A stretch of DNA of 8,703 bases from Porticoccaceae bacterium (lineage in GTDB: Bacteria > Pseudomonadota > Gammaproteobacteria > Pseudomonadales > Porticoccaceae). The stretch lies in NCBI GenBank assembly GCA_030590275.1, contig JAUUYV010000049.1, positions 1 to 8,703 on the forward strand. The letters run 5' to 3'. Within the stretch, counting starts at the first letter, position 1. Each line of letters begins with the position of its first letter. The notes under the pieces were generated by a model. That model was not told the origin of the DNA, did no database searches, and saw nothing but the letters and a program-made list of their open reading frames with translations. Position numbers and translations under genes: made by a program. This document shows positions 1 to 6,473 of the stretch, one piece after another.

Positions 1-473
1 AGTGATGGATTCATGACTGCGTTCTGACTGAGTTGAAACTCACACACAGTTTCTCCGGGTTCTTCAAAAGGTTCTATGGCCAAACCCAGTGTGTCGGTAA
101 TAAATCCAATCGCATCAACAAAGTCGGCTAAGGTGCCGCAATGAACGTTGGCACCGGTACCCACCCACACGGCACCTTCCTCTTCGGTAATGCCCCAGGC
201 GTAACCCTGGTTGGTTTTGGGTTCACTCCCTGCTGGACAAGAAAGGGGATTCCCAGGAATGAGAGCAGGATAAGGTACACCAATACCGGCATAACACTCA
301 TCAGGCTGGCCTTTGGCCAGTAAGGTATTGCTTTCTAACCAGGGGGCGGCGGTACTTGCTCCCGTATAGAGTAAGGCTGCCAAAGCTACCCCAATAATAG
401 AATTAACGAGAGATCCAGTTATTCTGAGCTTAGTTTCTGCAGTTTTCTGGATATCGTGTCGAAATATATTCAT
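1..473 (-). CDS. Exported protein of unknown function, 5' part only (cut by left window edge)
   Basis: An open frame runs from an ATG at 473 leftward off the window, giving 157 codons without a stop. The start is well fixed: an in-frame TAA lies one codon upstream, and AGGG (minus strand, 482-485) sits 8 nt before the ATG. Residues 1-20 are polar and carry several basic residues. Residues 22-39 are a hydrophobic stretch followed by small residues (GASTAA), which together look like a cleavable Sec signal peptide. The mature part has several cysteines (60, 79, 112, 144) and the segment GYAWGITE...VWVGTGANVHC around 90-112. That segment resembles a YxWGlT/WxGTxxNxhC pattern I associate with large uncharacterised secreted proteins of bacteria and fungi, possibly beta-propeller-like. 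The resemblance is from memory, so the family is tentative. Function is unknown. The protein is most likely periplasmic or extracellular. The rest of the gene lies outside the window. Confidence 0.75.
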   Translation of the reverse strand, partial: MNIFRHDIQKTAETKLRITGSLVNSIIGVALAALLYTGASTAAPWLESNTLLAKGQPDECYAGIGVPYPALIPGNPLSCPAGSEPKTNQGYAWGITEEEGAVWVGTGANVHCGTLADFVDAIGFITDTLGLAIEPFEEPGETVCEFQLSQNAVMNPS

Positions 474-718
474 AGCTTATACCCTGTTTTGATCCAATCC
501 CTGGTATTGCGTTTGAAAAAAGGCCTAACAGTTTCCTTGAATCCTTAGCTAAAAAGCTGTTCTCTCTGCGAGAGACTACTGTAGATGAACTAGCCTTGCT
601 TGAACTGGCTTTCGAGGTAAATCTGGTCATTCAGTGAGTGCCAGATACTCTACTAGAACTTAAAAAAAAACCATTGGTATCGGCTAAACGGCAATTAGGA
701 ACCACTTAACGGTGTTTT

Positions 719-734
719 TGTGAGCTAGTTCACA
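719..734. promoter_or_regulatory. Perfect CRP/FNR-family type palindrome (TGTGA-N6-TCACA)
   Basis: The sequence TGTGAGCTAGTTCACA matches the core Escherichia coli CRP consensus in both half sites with the canonical 6-bp spacer. Its centre is at 726.5. On the plus strand a -10-like TAAGAT at 755-760 would place transcription near 767, about 40 bp from the centre. That is close to the -41.5 spacing typical of class II CRP promoters. On the minus strand a weaker CCTAAT (694-699) gives a similar geometry toward the gene starting at 473, with a leader of roughly 210 nt. The site is visible directly. Which gene or RNA it controls, and whether CRP or a relative such as Vfr binds it, is inference. 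Confidence 0.6.
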
Positions 735-957
735 TGTAGCAGACAACAAAACCTTAAGATTTTTCCCTGGATGGGCGCGCTTACTGAAAAGCTTTCTGTC
801 ACAGAACTGACCAGCCCAAGGCGACTGGTAATTATCGAGTGTATTCATATAAATGGAGGAAGAATTTTCGAAGACTTGGTGGTCATGTGATATGGCTGAA
901 GTCGTTAATCCTAAGTTCTTGAACTATGAGATAGCAGGAGAACAGGCTTTAGAGGTG

Positions 958-980
958 AAAAACCCTGTAAAGCCAGGGTT
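958..980 (-). terminator. Possible terminator hairpin downstream of the epoxide hydrolase gene
   Basis: AACCCTG (961-967) and CAGGGTT (974-980) form a perfect 7-bp stem with a 6-nt loop. On the minus strand the stem ends in TT followed by three more T residues (958-960), giving a short U-run. On the plus strand no U-run follows directly. It would end the transcript of the minus-strand gene whose stop codon is at 1143, about 160 nt earlier, so it is plausible but not close. Confidence 0.35.
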
Positions 981-1142
981 GTTGTGTGTTTCTGGTTTTT
1001 CTATCTAAATAAAGCGGGGGTGGGCCGAAGCCTATTGGCATTGCCTGGAATAAATGGAGGAGCCAGATGGTTGATGAGTATCGTTATTTCATTTGGCAGT
1101 TTAGCGCTTAAATAAAGGCCAGCAAAGAGCTCGGTTTTCATG

Positions 1143-2108
1143 CTAGTTAAGATCATCTAAAAATAGCAGTATCTCTTCCGTGGTCTCCTGGGGCTTTTCC
1201 AGCATTAGCCAGTGCCCTGCGCCCTCTATTAATTTAATGCGGCGCAGATCCTTGAAGTGAGTGACCATCCGCTCTTCCCAATCTGGCACGTACAATAGTA
1301 CATCGTCTTCGGCTCCGGCTATAAAGTGTGCGGGCTGGGTGAATTTGGCCTCGGCCAGTTGCGGGGTTAGAGCCCAGTTGCGCTCTATATTGCGATACCA
1401 GTTGACGCCACCGCGAAAGCCGTTTTTGTTAAATTGCGTGACGTGGTAATCCAGGTCTTCCTGGCTAAGCCATTTCGGTAATTCAGCGGGCACTTCAAAC
1501 ATCTCCGCCATACTGGCATCGGCGGGGAAACCTACCTGAGACATCCATGACCCAGGTGGGCTATCTGCCGAAATTACGTAGTAAATTATTCTCAAAGAGG
1601 CTTCTGGGTACGCTTCCAAACCCAGCTCTGCTTCGGGCTGCTGGAAATTGCGGATATACCAATATTTGCCATCCAGTCCGGGTGGATTAATTAATGCGTC
1701 TGAGCTTTCTGCGCGCCCCCAATAGGGCACTGATAAACCCATTACCGCGTTGACACGATCTGGATATAACAGGGCAGTATGCCAGGCGACGATACAACCC
1801 CAATCCTGACCGATAACAATAAACTGTTCGTAGCCCAATGCGTCGGCGATACCAACCACATCGCCAGTCAGGTGAAGAATGTCGTAATCTTCAACGGCTT
1901 CAGGTGCATCACTACCGCCGTAACCACGTTGATCGGGCACTGCCACTTTGTAGCCGGTTTCCACAATTGGATCAATCTGGTGGCGCCATAAATGCCAGAA
2001 TTCAGGGAAGCCGTGGAGCAAAATCACCAATGGTCCCTGGCCTTTAACGACCACACGCAGGGTAACGCCATCGGTTTGGATGTATTGAAATTCGGGTTCT
2101 TTTATCAT
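1143..2108 (-). CDS. Alpha/beta hydrolase, soluble epoxide hydrolase type
   Basis: This enzyme probably opens epoxides with water to vicinal diols in the cytoplasm. The 321-residue protein has the usual length for a bacterial epoxide hydrolase and no signal peptide. The oxyanion-hole motif HGFPE is at 32-36. The nucleophile elbow GQDWG is at 100-104, with D102 as nucleophile. The lid supplies two tyrosines: Y151, before FQQP at 155-158, and Y238, in WYRN at 237-240. By position they match the epoxide-polarising pair Y383/Y466 of human soluble epoxide hydrolase. The acid is probably D269 (AEDD) and the base H299 (GAGHW). The ATG at 2108 has an in-frame stop just upstream and no strong Shine-Dalgarno. 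The gene diverges from the phosphotriesterase-family gene across 201 bp, which suggests shared control. The lid tyrosines and HGxP motif argue against a haloalkane dehalogenase. The family is well supported, but the substrate is unknown. Confidence 0.9.
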   Translation of the reverse strand: MIKEPEFQYIQTDGVTLRVVVKGQGPLVILLHGFPEFWHLWRHQIDPIVETGYKVAVPDQRGYGGSDAPEAVEDYDILHLTGDVVGIADALGYEQFIVIGQDWGCIVAWHTALLYPDRVNAVMGLSVPYWGRAESSDALINPPGLDGKYWYIRNFQQPEAELGLEAYPEASLRIIYYVISADSPPGSWMSQVGFPADASMAEMFEVPAELPKWLSQEDLDYHVTQFNKNGFRGGVNWYRNIERNWALTPQLAEAKFTQPAHFIAGAEDDVLLYVPDWEERMVTHFKDLRRIKLIEGAGHWLMLEKPQETTEEILLFLDDLN

Positions 2109-2238
2109 GGTTTAGGCCGTGTTGTTTTTATTAAACCCTACCTTTATAAAGCTGTATGTATAGTGTCTCGATGGTAGTAGGCGGAAGCTTGATGGTAACA
2201 GCATTCGATATCCAGGCTCTAATCGTCAGGGAGACCGT

Positions 2239-2268
2239 TTGCCCTTACTATCCAGTTTTGTTCATACT
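2239..2268 (+). promoter_or_regulatory. Weak candidate sigma-70 promoter for the phosphotriesterase-family gene
   Basis: TTGCCC (2239-2244) and CATACT (2263-2268) match the -35 and -10 hexamers at four positions each with an 18-bp spacer. Transcription would begin near 2275, about 35 nt before the ATG. This is the best pair I found in the divergent 2109-2309 region, but it is weak. Confidence 0.25.
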
Positions 2269-2309
2269 AAGATGGTCAGGTAAATAATTGATAAAAATCG
2301 GAGTTAAAA

Positions 2310-3308
2310 ATGACAACAGTCAATACAGTGACAGGACCGATTAGCGCGAGTGATGTTGGCCGAACTTTAATTCACGAACATCTCTACATTACCTTTGCGG
2401 GTTCTGAGTACGATGTAATTATGCCCTTCGATCGTAAAGCTTTTGTGCGCGATGCGGTGAATCGGCTTAAGGCACTTAAGGAACACGGAGTTAAAACTTT
2501 TGTCGATCCCTGCCCCATTGAACTGGGGCGGGATGTTAGTTTGATGAAAGAGGTCTCCGAAAAAGCGGAAATGAACATTGTCTGTGCTACCGGTTTCTAT
2601 TGGGAAAAATACGGCTTGCCGATTTACTGGCGTGCTAAATCCGCCGAGCAGATTGCCGAGTTATATATTCACGAGATAGAAAAAGGAATCGAAAACACGG
2701 GCATCAAAGCCGGAGTGATCAAGGTAGCTACTGGCGAACCCCATATCAGCGAAGCAGAAATTCCCTTTGTCCAGGCGGCGGCTATGGCCTCAAAGGCCAC
2801 GGGCGTACCCATTGTTACGCACACAGAGCTGGGTTGTTGTGGTCCCGATCAGCAAAAGATTTTTGCGGATTATGGCGCAGAGAAGCATAAGTGTATGATC
2901 GGCCATTCCTGTGGTAACCCCGACCCCGCTTACCATAAGCAGATTGTTGATAACGGCACGTATATCGGCTTTGACCGCATCGGTTATGAAGCCATGCAGC
3001 CCGATGATTTACGCGCCGATAATGTCGTGCATTTACTCAACGGTGGCTATCGAGATCAACTGATGATGGCCCAGGACAGGTTCTGTCATCTTCGCGGGAT
3101 GCATATACTTGCGAAAATTATGGAGATGAGCAAGGAAGAATCTGATGCAGCGGAGCGATCCATGCAAGATGGAACGTTTGAAATGCCCTTCACTGATATC
3201 TTTGTTAATTTCTTCCCGAAACTTCGGGAGCGTGGGGTCTCGGATGAAGACATTAACCATATTATGGAGGTTAATCCGACACGATTTTTTAGTGGAGAAA
3301 AATTCTAG
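2310..3308 (+). CDS. Phosphotriesterase-family binuclear metallohydrolase (lactonase-like)
   Basis: This is a TIM-barrel hydrolase of the phosphotriesterase family in the amidohydrolase superfamily. All six expected metal ligands are visible: H22 and H24 (HEH), K138 (GVIKVAT, the carboxylated lysine), H171 (THTE), H199 (GHS) and D256 (MMAQD). The C-terminal segment (about 297-328) ends in the typical NPxRFF. Length (332) suits a cytoplasmic member, and no signal peptide is present. Many members of the family are lactonases, while true organophosphate hydrolysis is a narrow and recent specialisation. A lactone or ester is therefore the likelier substrate, though this is inference. CGGAG (2299-2303) lies 6 nt before the ATG. 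The gene is divergent from the epoxide hydrolase gene and convergent with the next hydrolase, from which a strong stem-loop separates it. It appears to be a single-gene transcript. Confidence 0.9.
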   Translation: MTTVNTVTGPISASDVGRTLIHEHLYITFAGSEYDVIMPFDRKAFVRDAVNRLKALKEHGVKTFVDPCPIELGRDVSLMKEVSEKAEMNIVCATGFYWEKYGLPIYWRAKSAEQIAELYIHEIEKGIENTGIKAGVIKVATGEPHISEAEIPFVQAAAMASKATGVPIVTHTELGCCGPDQQKIFADYGAEKHKCMIGHSCGNPDPAYHKQIVDNGTYIGFDRIGYEAMQPDDLRADNVVHLLNGGYRDQLMMAQDRFCHLRGMHILAKIMEMSKEESDAAERSMQDGTFEMPFTDIFVNFFPKLRERGVSDEDINHIMEVNPTRFFSGEKF

Positions 3309-3347
3309 GAAAGTTTATTTGTTGTAAACCTGGCTCGATGTTTTAAA

Positions 3348-3384
3348 AATGATAAAGGCCAGGGCAGTGCTGGCCTTTATCATT
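3348..3384. terminator. Bidirectional stem-loop terminator between convergent genes
   Basis: AATGATAAAGGCCAG (3348-3362) pairs perfectly with CTGGCCTTTATCATT (3370-3384) around a 7-nt loop, giving a 15-bp stem. It lies between the stop codons of two converging genes (3308 on plus, 3411 on minus). On the minus strand the GC-rich part of the stem is followed by a T-rich tail ending in TTTTT. On the plus strand the U-rich part is weaker (CCTTTATCATT). It most likely terminates both transcripts. Confidence 0.85.
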
Positions 3385-3410
3385 AGTTGTGGCGTTTCGT
3401 TTGGCGAGCT

Positions 3411-4445
3411 TTACAGCCGATAAACCCGTTTGGCGGTACCAGAAAAGATCGCATTTTTTTCATCTTCGGAAAAATCCTGAACGATCTTTTTAACGCCGTT
3501 GGCAAATACCTGGTAGGAAAGTGACAGCTTGTCTACCGGGAAGTTACTCTCAAACATGCAGCGATCTGGGCCAAAGCATTCTATAACGTGCAGGTAATAG
3601 GCGGCCTGGGCAGCGACAAATTCGTCTGAAGTCGGTGGCTTGTCGCGACCCATCCAGCCCATGCCGTTATCGGGCATGGCAAAACCACCTAGCTTGGCGA
3701 TGGTGTTTTCACAACTGGCGATGTCGGCGATATCCTTTTTCCACTCTTCAAATACTGCGTCACGCTTGTCGGCATAGACACCCGTGCCCACAGGTGTACC
3801 GATGTGATCGAGCACCATCAGTGTTCCCGGTACCGCGCGCGCCAGGGCCGCGAATTCGGGGTTTTGGTAGTGATAGTGCCAGGATTCATAACTGTGGCCC
3901 TTGTCGCCCAACACCTTCATACCTCGTAAAAAATCGGCGTCTTTATAAAGGTCTTTTGGTCCCTGAGCTTCGAGCATCAGGCCTTCGTTGGGGCGTGCAC
4001 AGGCTAGCGCCTGCCGGATACCACGGAACATGCCGCCACTGGTTTCTTTGTGTGCCTGGATCAGTTCTTCCACCTTGTTGTAGCGCAGATCGAAGGTGGT
4101 GACCATGGCGGCGATTTCGGCTTTGCCACTTCCCCGCGTTTTCTCGGCATTTTCGCGTACGTATTCCACCTCTCCCAGTGAGCGTAGATGTTCGGGGCCG
4201 TCTTCTCGATAGCTGGCGTGGCATTCCATAAAGACGGTTTTAACCACGTTGTGGCCACTACCCGTGTCTGCCCACAGGTCTTCGAGAGAATACTCGATCA
4301 AGCCGCCGGCGGGCCAAAGGTGGTGATGGGTATCAATGATGGGGCGATCCGGGTCGACGATGTCTTCCTGCACTGTCGCAAGCCAATCGTTTCTCAGCTC
4401 CAGTGGATTATTGACCTGTACGCCTTCGTATTTATTATCAGCCAT
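3411..4445 (-). CDS. Amidohydrolase-2 family TIM-barrel hydrolase (COG3618-like, lactonase-like)
   Basis: This probable hydrolase of 344 residues belongs to the amidohydrolase-related family, whose studied relatives include sugar lactonases and 2-pyrone-4,6-dicarboxylate lactonase (LigI). Strand 1 carries DTHHHLW (38-44) with the HxH pair H40/H42. Further motifs are FRGIRQ (140-145), SWHYH with H190, LDHIG with H214, and FGPDRCMFESNFPVD (291-305). The usual GSDWP aspartate is replaced by asparagine (N301), and D305 follows four residues later. I believe this variant is found in a subgroup of the family, but whether the enzyme needs metal cannot be judged here. No signal peptide is visible, so it is cytoplasmic. 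AAGGAG (minus, 4454-4459) lies 8 nt before the ATG and fixes the start. It is divergent from the MAPEG gene across 288 bp and convergent with the phosphotriesterase-family gene. The substrate is unknown. Confidence 0.88.
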   Translation of the reverse strand: MADNKYEGVQVNNPLELRNDWLATVQEDIVDPDRPIIDTHHHLWPAGGLIEYSLEDLWADTGSGHNVVKTVFMECHASYREDGPEHLRSLGEVEYVRENAEKTRGSGKAEIAAMVTTFDLRYNKVEELIQAHKETSGGMFRGIRQALACARPNEGLMLEAQGPKDLYKDADFLRGMKVLGDKGHSYESWHYHYQNPEFAALARAVPGTLMVLDHIGTPVGTGVYADKRDAVFEEWKKDIADIASCENTIAKLGGFAMPDNGMGWMGRDKPPTSDEFVAAQAAYYLHVIECFGPDRCMFESNFPVDKLSLSYQVFANGVKKIVQDFSEDEKNAIFSGTAKRVYRL

Positions 4446-4733
4446 GGTGATGACTCCTTCTTATGATAAAAAACTATGATAAATAATAGTGATGGTAAAA
4501 AAGCAGGGTCCAAAATAATTGCTCTGGGGGCGCATAGAGTCTCAATGTTTGTGGCGAATGTAAACCTTCGGGGCGCGGACGAATAGTGATCGGGTCGCAT
4601 ACTGGAGTGGGCCCTGGAAATTCCGTTTATTGCCAGCCACTTAGGCTCGTAGTAATCGTGTTGCCTTTTTGACACCTCCGCTGAGTCTCGTGCACTATCC
4701 ATGCCCAACAAAAATAGACCAAAGGCGGTAAAC

Positions 4734-5180
4734 ATGGAAATTCCGATAAGCGAGATACCAGTATTGGCACCTGCAGCAGTGCTTATTCTGTGGTCGCTTC
4801 TCATGTTGTTCTGGGTGGTAGCCACACGACTTCCTGCTTTTTCAAAAGCGGGTATGAGCGTATTTAAAGCAGACCCGGGTGTGCGGTATCAGGATGTTGA
4901 GGCGCAATTACCTGCCAGCGTTAACTGGAAGTCTCATAACTACACTCACCTTATGGAACAACCGACCTTGTTCTATGCTGTGGTCGCCGTGCTTGCACTT
5001 GCTGGAGAGGGGGTTGGCATAAATGTGACGTTGGCCTGGGCCTATGTGGTATTACGAATCGCGCACAGCCTCTGGCAGGCACTTATTAACACCATTCCCA
5101 TCCGCATTGGTCTTTTTGCGATATCGACGGCCTGTTTGTTTGTGATGGCAATCAATGCAGTTCGTGCAACGGTGTTTTAA
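4734..5180 (+). CDS. MAPEG-family integral membrane protein
   Basis: This small inner-membrane protein has 148 residues from this start. Four hydrophobic helices are visible at about 8-30, 79-92, 97-117 and 123-144, as in MAPEG proteins (membrane-associated eicosanoid/glutathione metabolism). The family-type segment HNYTHLMEQPTLF lies at 68-80, with N69, H72, E75 and P77 at its core. Family members include glutathione transferases and peroxidases, but most bacterial ones have no proven activity. I prefer the ATG at 4734 because AGGCGG lies a few bases upstream. An ATG at 4701 would add 11 polar residues (MPNKNRPKAVN) and has no ribosome binding site. The gene is alone on its strand segment, 222 bp before the SDR gene, and has no clear terminator of its own. 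Handling of a hydrophobic electrophile by conjugation would suit an epoxide hydrolase neighbour, but that is inference. Confidence 0.85.
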   Translation: MEIPISEIPVLAPAAVLILWSLLMLFWVVATRLPAFSKAGMSVFKADPGVRYQDVEAQLPASVNWKSHNYTHLMEQPTLFYAVVAVLALAGEGVGINVTLAWAYVVLRIAHSLWQALINTIPIRIGLFAISTACLFVMAINAVRATVF

Positions 5181-5360
5181 GAAGAGGGATGTCCTGATTC
5201 AGGTATCTTCGTCCTGTTTCCAGGATGGGATTGGCAGACTATTTGGTCAGATCACTACCCAGAACCCGTCACAATGAGCTATATTGAAAGTTCAGTTAAT
5301 TCATTATGTGGCCTCTTTTCTGCGTTGGGTCGAAACTGAACTGGTGTAGAGGAGCTGTCA

Positions 5361-5387
5361 ATGCAGGCTAATAATATAACTTACTAA
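5361..5387 (+). CDS. Possible 8-codon leader peptide before the SDR gene
   Basis: The mini-frame encodes MQANNITY and then stops. GAGGAG (5349-5354) lies 6 nt before its ATG, an ideal spacing, and its stop ends 15 nt before the ATG of the SDR gene. Translation here could couple to, or tune, expression of the gene below. No run of one amino acid and no attenuator hairpin is visible, so it may also be chance. Confidence 0.25.
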   Translation: MQANNITY

Positions 5388-5402
5388 TAGAAGGAGAATA
5401 GA

Positions 5403-6257
5403 ATGAAAGATGTAGCAGGTAAGGTCGCTTTTATCACCGGCGCAGCCAGTGGCATGGGCTTAGGAATGGCGCGGGCGTTTTCCGCCGCCGGTATGAAGGT
5501 TATGTTGGGCGATATTCAGAAAGAAGCTCTCGATGCCGCCGTTGCTGAATTGAAAGGCAAGGGCCGCGAGGCCGAAGGTGTGGTGGTGGATGTCACCGAT
5601 CGTGACTCAGTGTTTGCGGCGGCTGACGCTACGATCAAAGCCTTTGGCAAGGTGCACGTTTGCGTCAACAACGCCGGCGTCGGTGCCAGTGGCAGTGCTG
5701 AAGATACCAGCGAAAAGAACTGGCGCTGGACCGTAGATGTAAATATGTGGGGCGTAGTATGGGGTCTTCAGGCGTTTATGCCGCTGATCAAAGAGCACGG
5801 TGAAGGTGGTCATGTGGTCAACACAGCGTCAATGGCGGGCATGTTCTGCTGGAAGGATTTGAGCGCCTACAATGCTTCTAAATACGCGGTAGTGGCGATG
5901 TCTGAAACCGCAATGCAGGAGCACCTGGACGACAATATTGGCGTTTCCGTGCTTTGCCCCGGTGTGGTTGCTACCAACCTGGGTACCTCGGCCCGTAATC
6001 GGGGTGATGATTATGGTGGTGCGACCGACAAGCAATCAGAGCAGATGGTTGAGATGTTGAAAAAAGGACTGAATCCTGATGTGGTGGGTGAGCAGGTGCT
6101 GGAAGCCATTATTGACGACCAGCCCTACATCTTTACCGACCCGGGTCTACGCAGTTGGATCGAGACTCGTTTCCAGCGCATTCTCGGTGGCTACGACTGG
6201 GCGGATCAGTGTGAAGCCCTGAAAAAAGCGGATCAACAGACCGAAATCAATTTGTAG
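5403..6257 (+). CDS. Classical short-chain dehydrogenase/reductase (SDR)
   Basis: This 284-residue cytoplasmic oxidoreductase interconverts an alcohol and a ketone or aldehyde using a nicotinamide coenzyme. The Rossmann glycine motif TGAASGMG is at 12-19. D37 ends the second strand (LGDI), which favours NAD(H) over NADP(H). Next come DV (63-64), NNAG (89-92), and the catalytic set N114, S143 (NTAS), Y156 and K160 (YNASK). PG lies at 186-187. The C-terminal part (about 197-284) is longer than in minimal SDRs and may form the substrate pocket. AAGGAG (5391-5396) lies 6 nt before the ATG. The strong terminator at 6270-6304 closes the transcript, so this gene is probably expressed apart from the downstream operon. 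The fold and activity class are clear, but the substrate is not. Confidence 0.93.
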   Translation: MKDVAGKVAFITGAASGMGLGMARAFSAAGMKVMLGDIQKEALDAAVAELKGKGREAEGVVVDVTDRDSVFAAADATIKAFGKVHVCVNNAGVGASGSAEDTSEKNWRWTVDVNMWGVVWGLQAFMPLIKEHGEGGHVVNTASMAGMFCWKDLSAYNASKYAVVAMSETAMQEHLDDNIGVSVLCPGVVATNLGTSARNRGDDYGGATDKQSEQMVEMLKKGLNPDVVGEQVLEAIIDDQPYIFTDPGLRSWIETRFQRILGGYDWADQCEALKKADQQTEINL

Positions 6258-6269
6258 AGTCCCGGGTTG

Positions 6270-6304
6270 AGACCAGCGACTAGTTAAGTCGCTGGTCTGT
6301 TTTT
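6270..6304 (+). terminator. Strong rho-independent terminator after the SDR gene
   Basis: AGACCAGCGACT (6270-6281) pairs perfectly with AGTCGCTGGTCT (6287-6298) around a 5-nt loop. The 12-bp, GC-rich stem is followed by G and five T residues (6300-6304). It begins 12 nt after the SDR stop codon. Confidence 0.93.
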
Positions 6305-6320
6305 CCGAACATCTGTCTGT

Positions 6321-6344
6321 CTCTACTGATAACTCTACTGATAA
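6321..6344 (+). repeat. Tandem 12-bp direct repeat in the aldo-keto reductase leader region
   Basis: CTCTACTGATAA occurs twice back to back (6321-6332 and 6333-6344). AGTAGAG at 6358-6364 is the reverse complement of the CTCTACT at the head of each copy, so either copy could pair with it. The repeats lie between the SDR terminator and the reductase start, where an operator would be expected. Confidence 0.6.
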
Positions 6345-6473
6345 GATTCTAAATAAAAGTAGAGTAATAATAAACAATTACCGCGCTGAACTTGTTCTCT
6401 GTCCCCATTCGGTGCGACCATAAATAACTGCCACCTTAAAATAACTACGGTCTTAAATAAAAAGGGGAGCGCT

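Larger units (their letters stand above)
474..1142. other. 669-bp intergenic stretch without a convincing gene
   Basis: No frame here shows a recognisable protein. It holds a perfect CRP-type palindrome (719-734), a possible promoter element just downstream (755-760) and a hairpin at 961-980. A 12-nt sequence ATAAATGGAGGA occurs twice, at 849-860 and 1050-1061. Two short plus-strand frames exist. One of 51 codons (853-1008) lacks a ribosome binding site. One of 14 codons (1067-1111) has GGAGGA 5 nt before its ATG. Neither matches anything I know. The stretch could be a regulatory region, a small-RNA locus or decayed sequence. Confidence 0.6.

Noticed and set aside
430..630. Minus-strand 66-codon frame overlapping the start of the exported-protein gene
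   Set aside because: It has no ribosome binding site, a low-complexity Ser/Lys-rich start, and overlaps the better-supported gene in another frame.
853..1008. Plus-strand 51-codon frame (MEEEFSKTWWSCDM...) downstream of the CRP-type site
   Set aside because: No Shine-Dalgarno precedes its ATG and I recognise no family. It is kept only as a possible product of the predicted transcript, not as a gene call.
1067..1111. 14-codon plus-strand frame with GGAGGA 5 nt upstream of its ATG
   Set aside because: It is too short to support on a ribosome-binding-site match alone, and no downstream gene on that strand would make it a leader peptide.
1143..2108. Reading the alpha/beta hydrolase as a haloalkane dehalogenase
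   Set aside because: Both epoxide-type lid tyrosines (Y151, Y238 in WYRN) and the HGxP motif are present, which fits epoxide hydrolases much better.
2310..3308. Calling the phosphotriesterase-family protein an organophosphate-degrading enzyme
   Set aside because: Family membership alone does not show this activity. Most relatives have other or lactone substrates, and the neighbours give no organophosphate context.
3635..4102. Plus-strand 155-codon frame inside the amidohydrolase gene
   Set aside because: It is rich in Arg, Cys, Pro and His, as expected for an antisense shadow of a coding sequence, and has no family resemblance.
4394..4825. Minus-strand 143-codon frame spanning the amidohydrolase/MAPEG divergent region
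   Set aside because: It overlaps the starts of two genes with clear families and its composition is not protein-like. It is a shadow frame.
5212..5225. Hairpin TCCTG-TTTC-CAGGA after the MAPEG gene as a terminator
   Set aside because: The stem is only 5 bp and no T-run follows.
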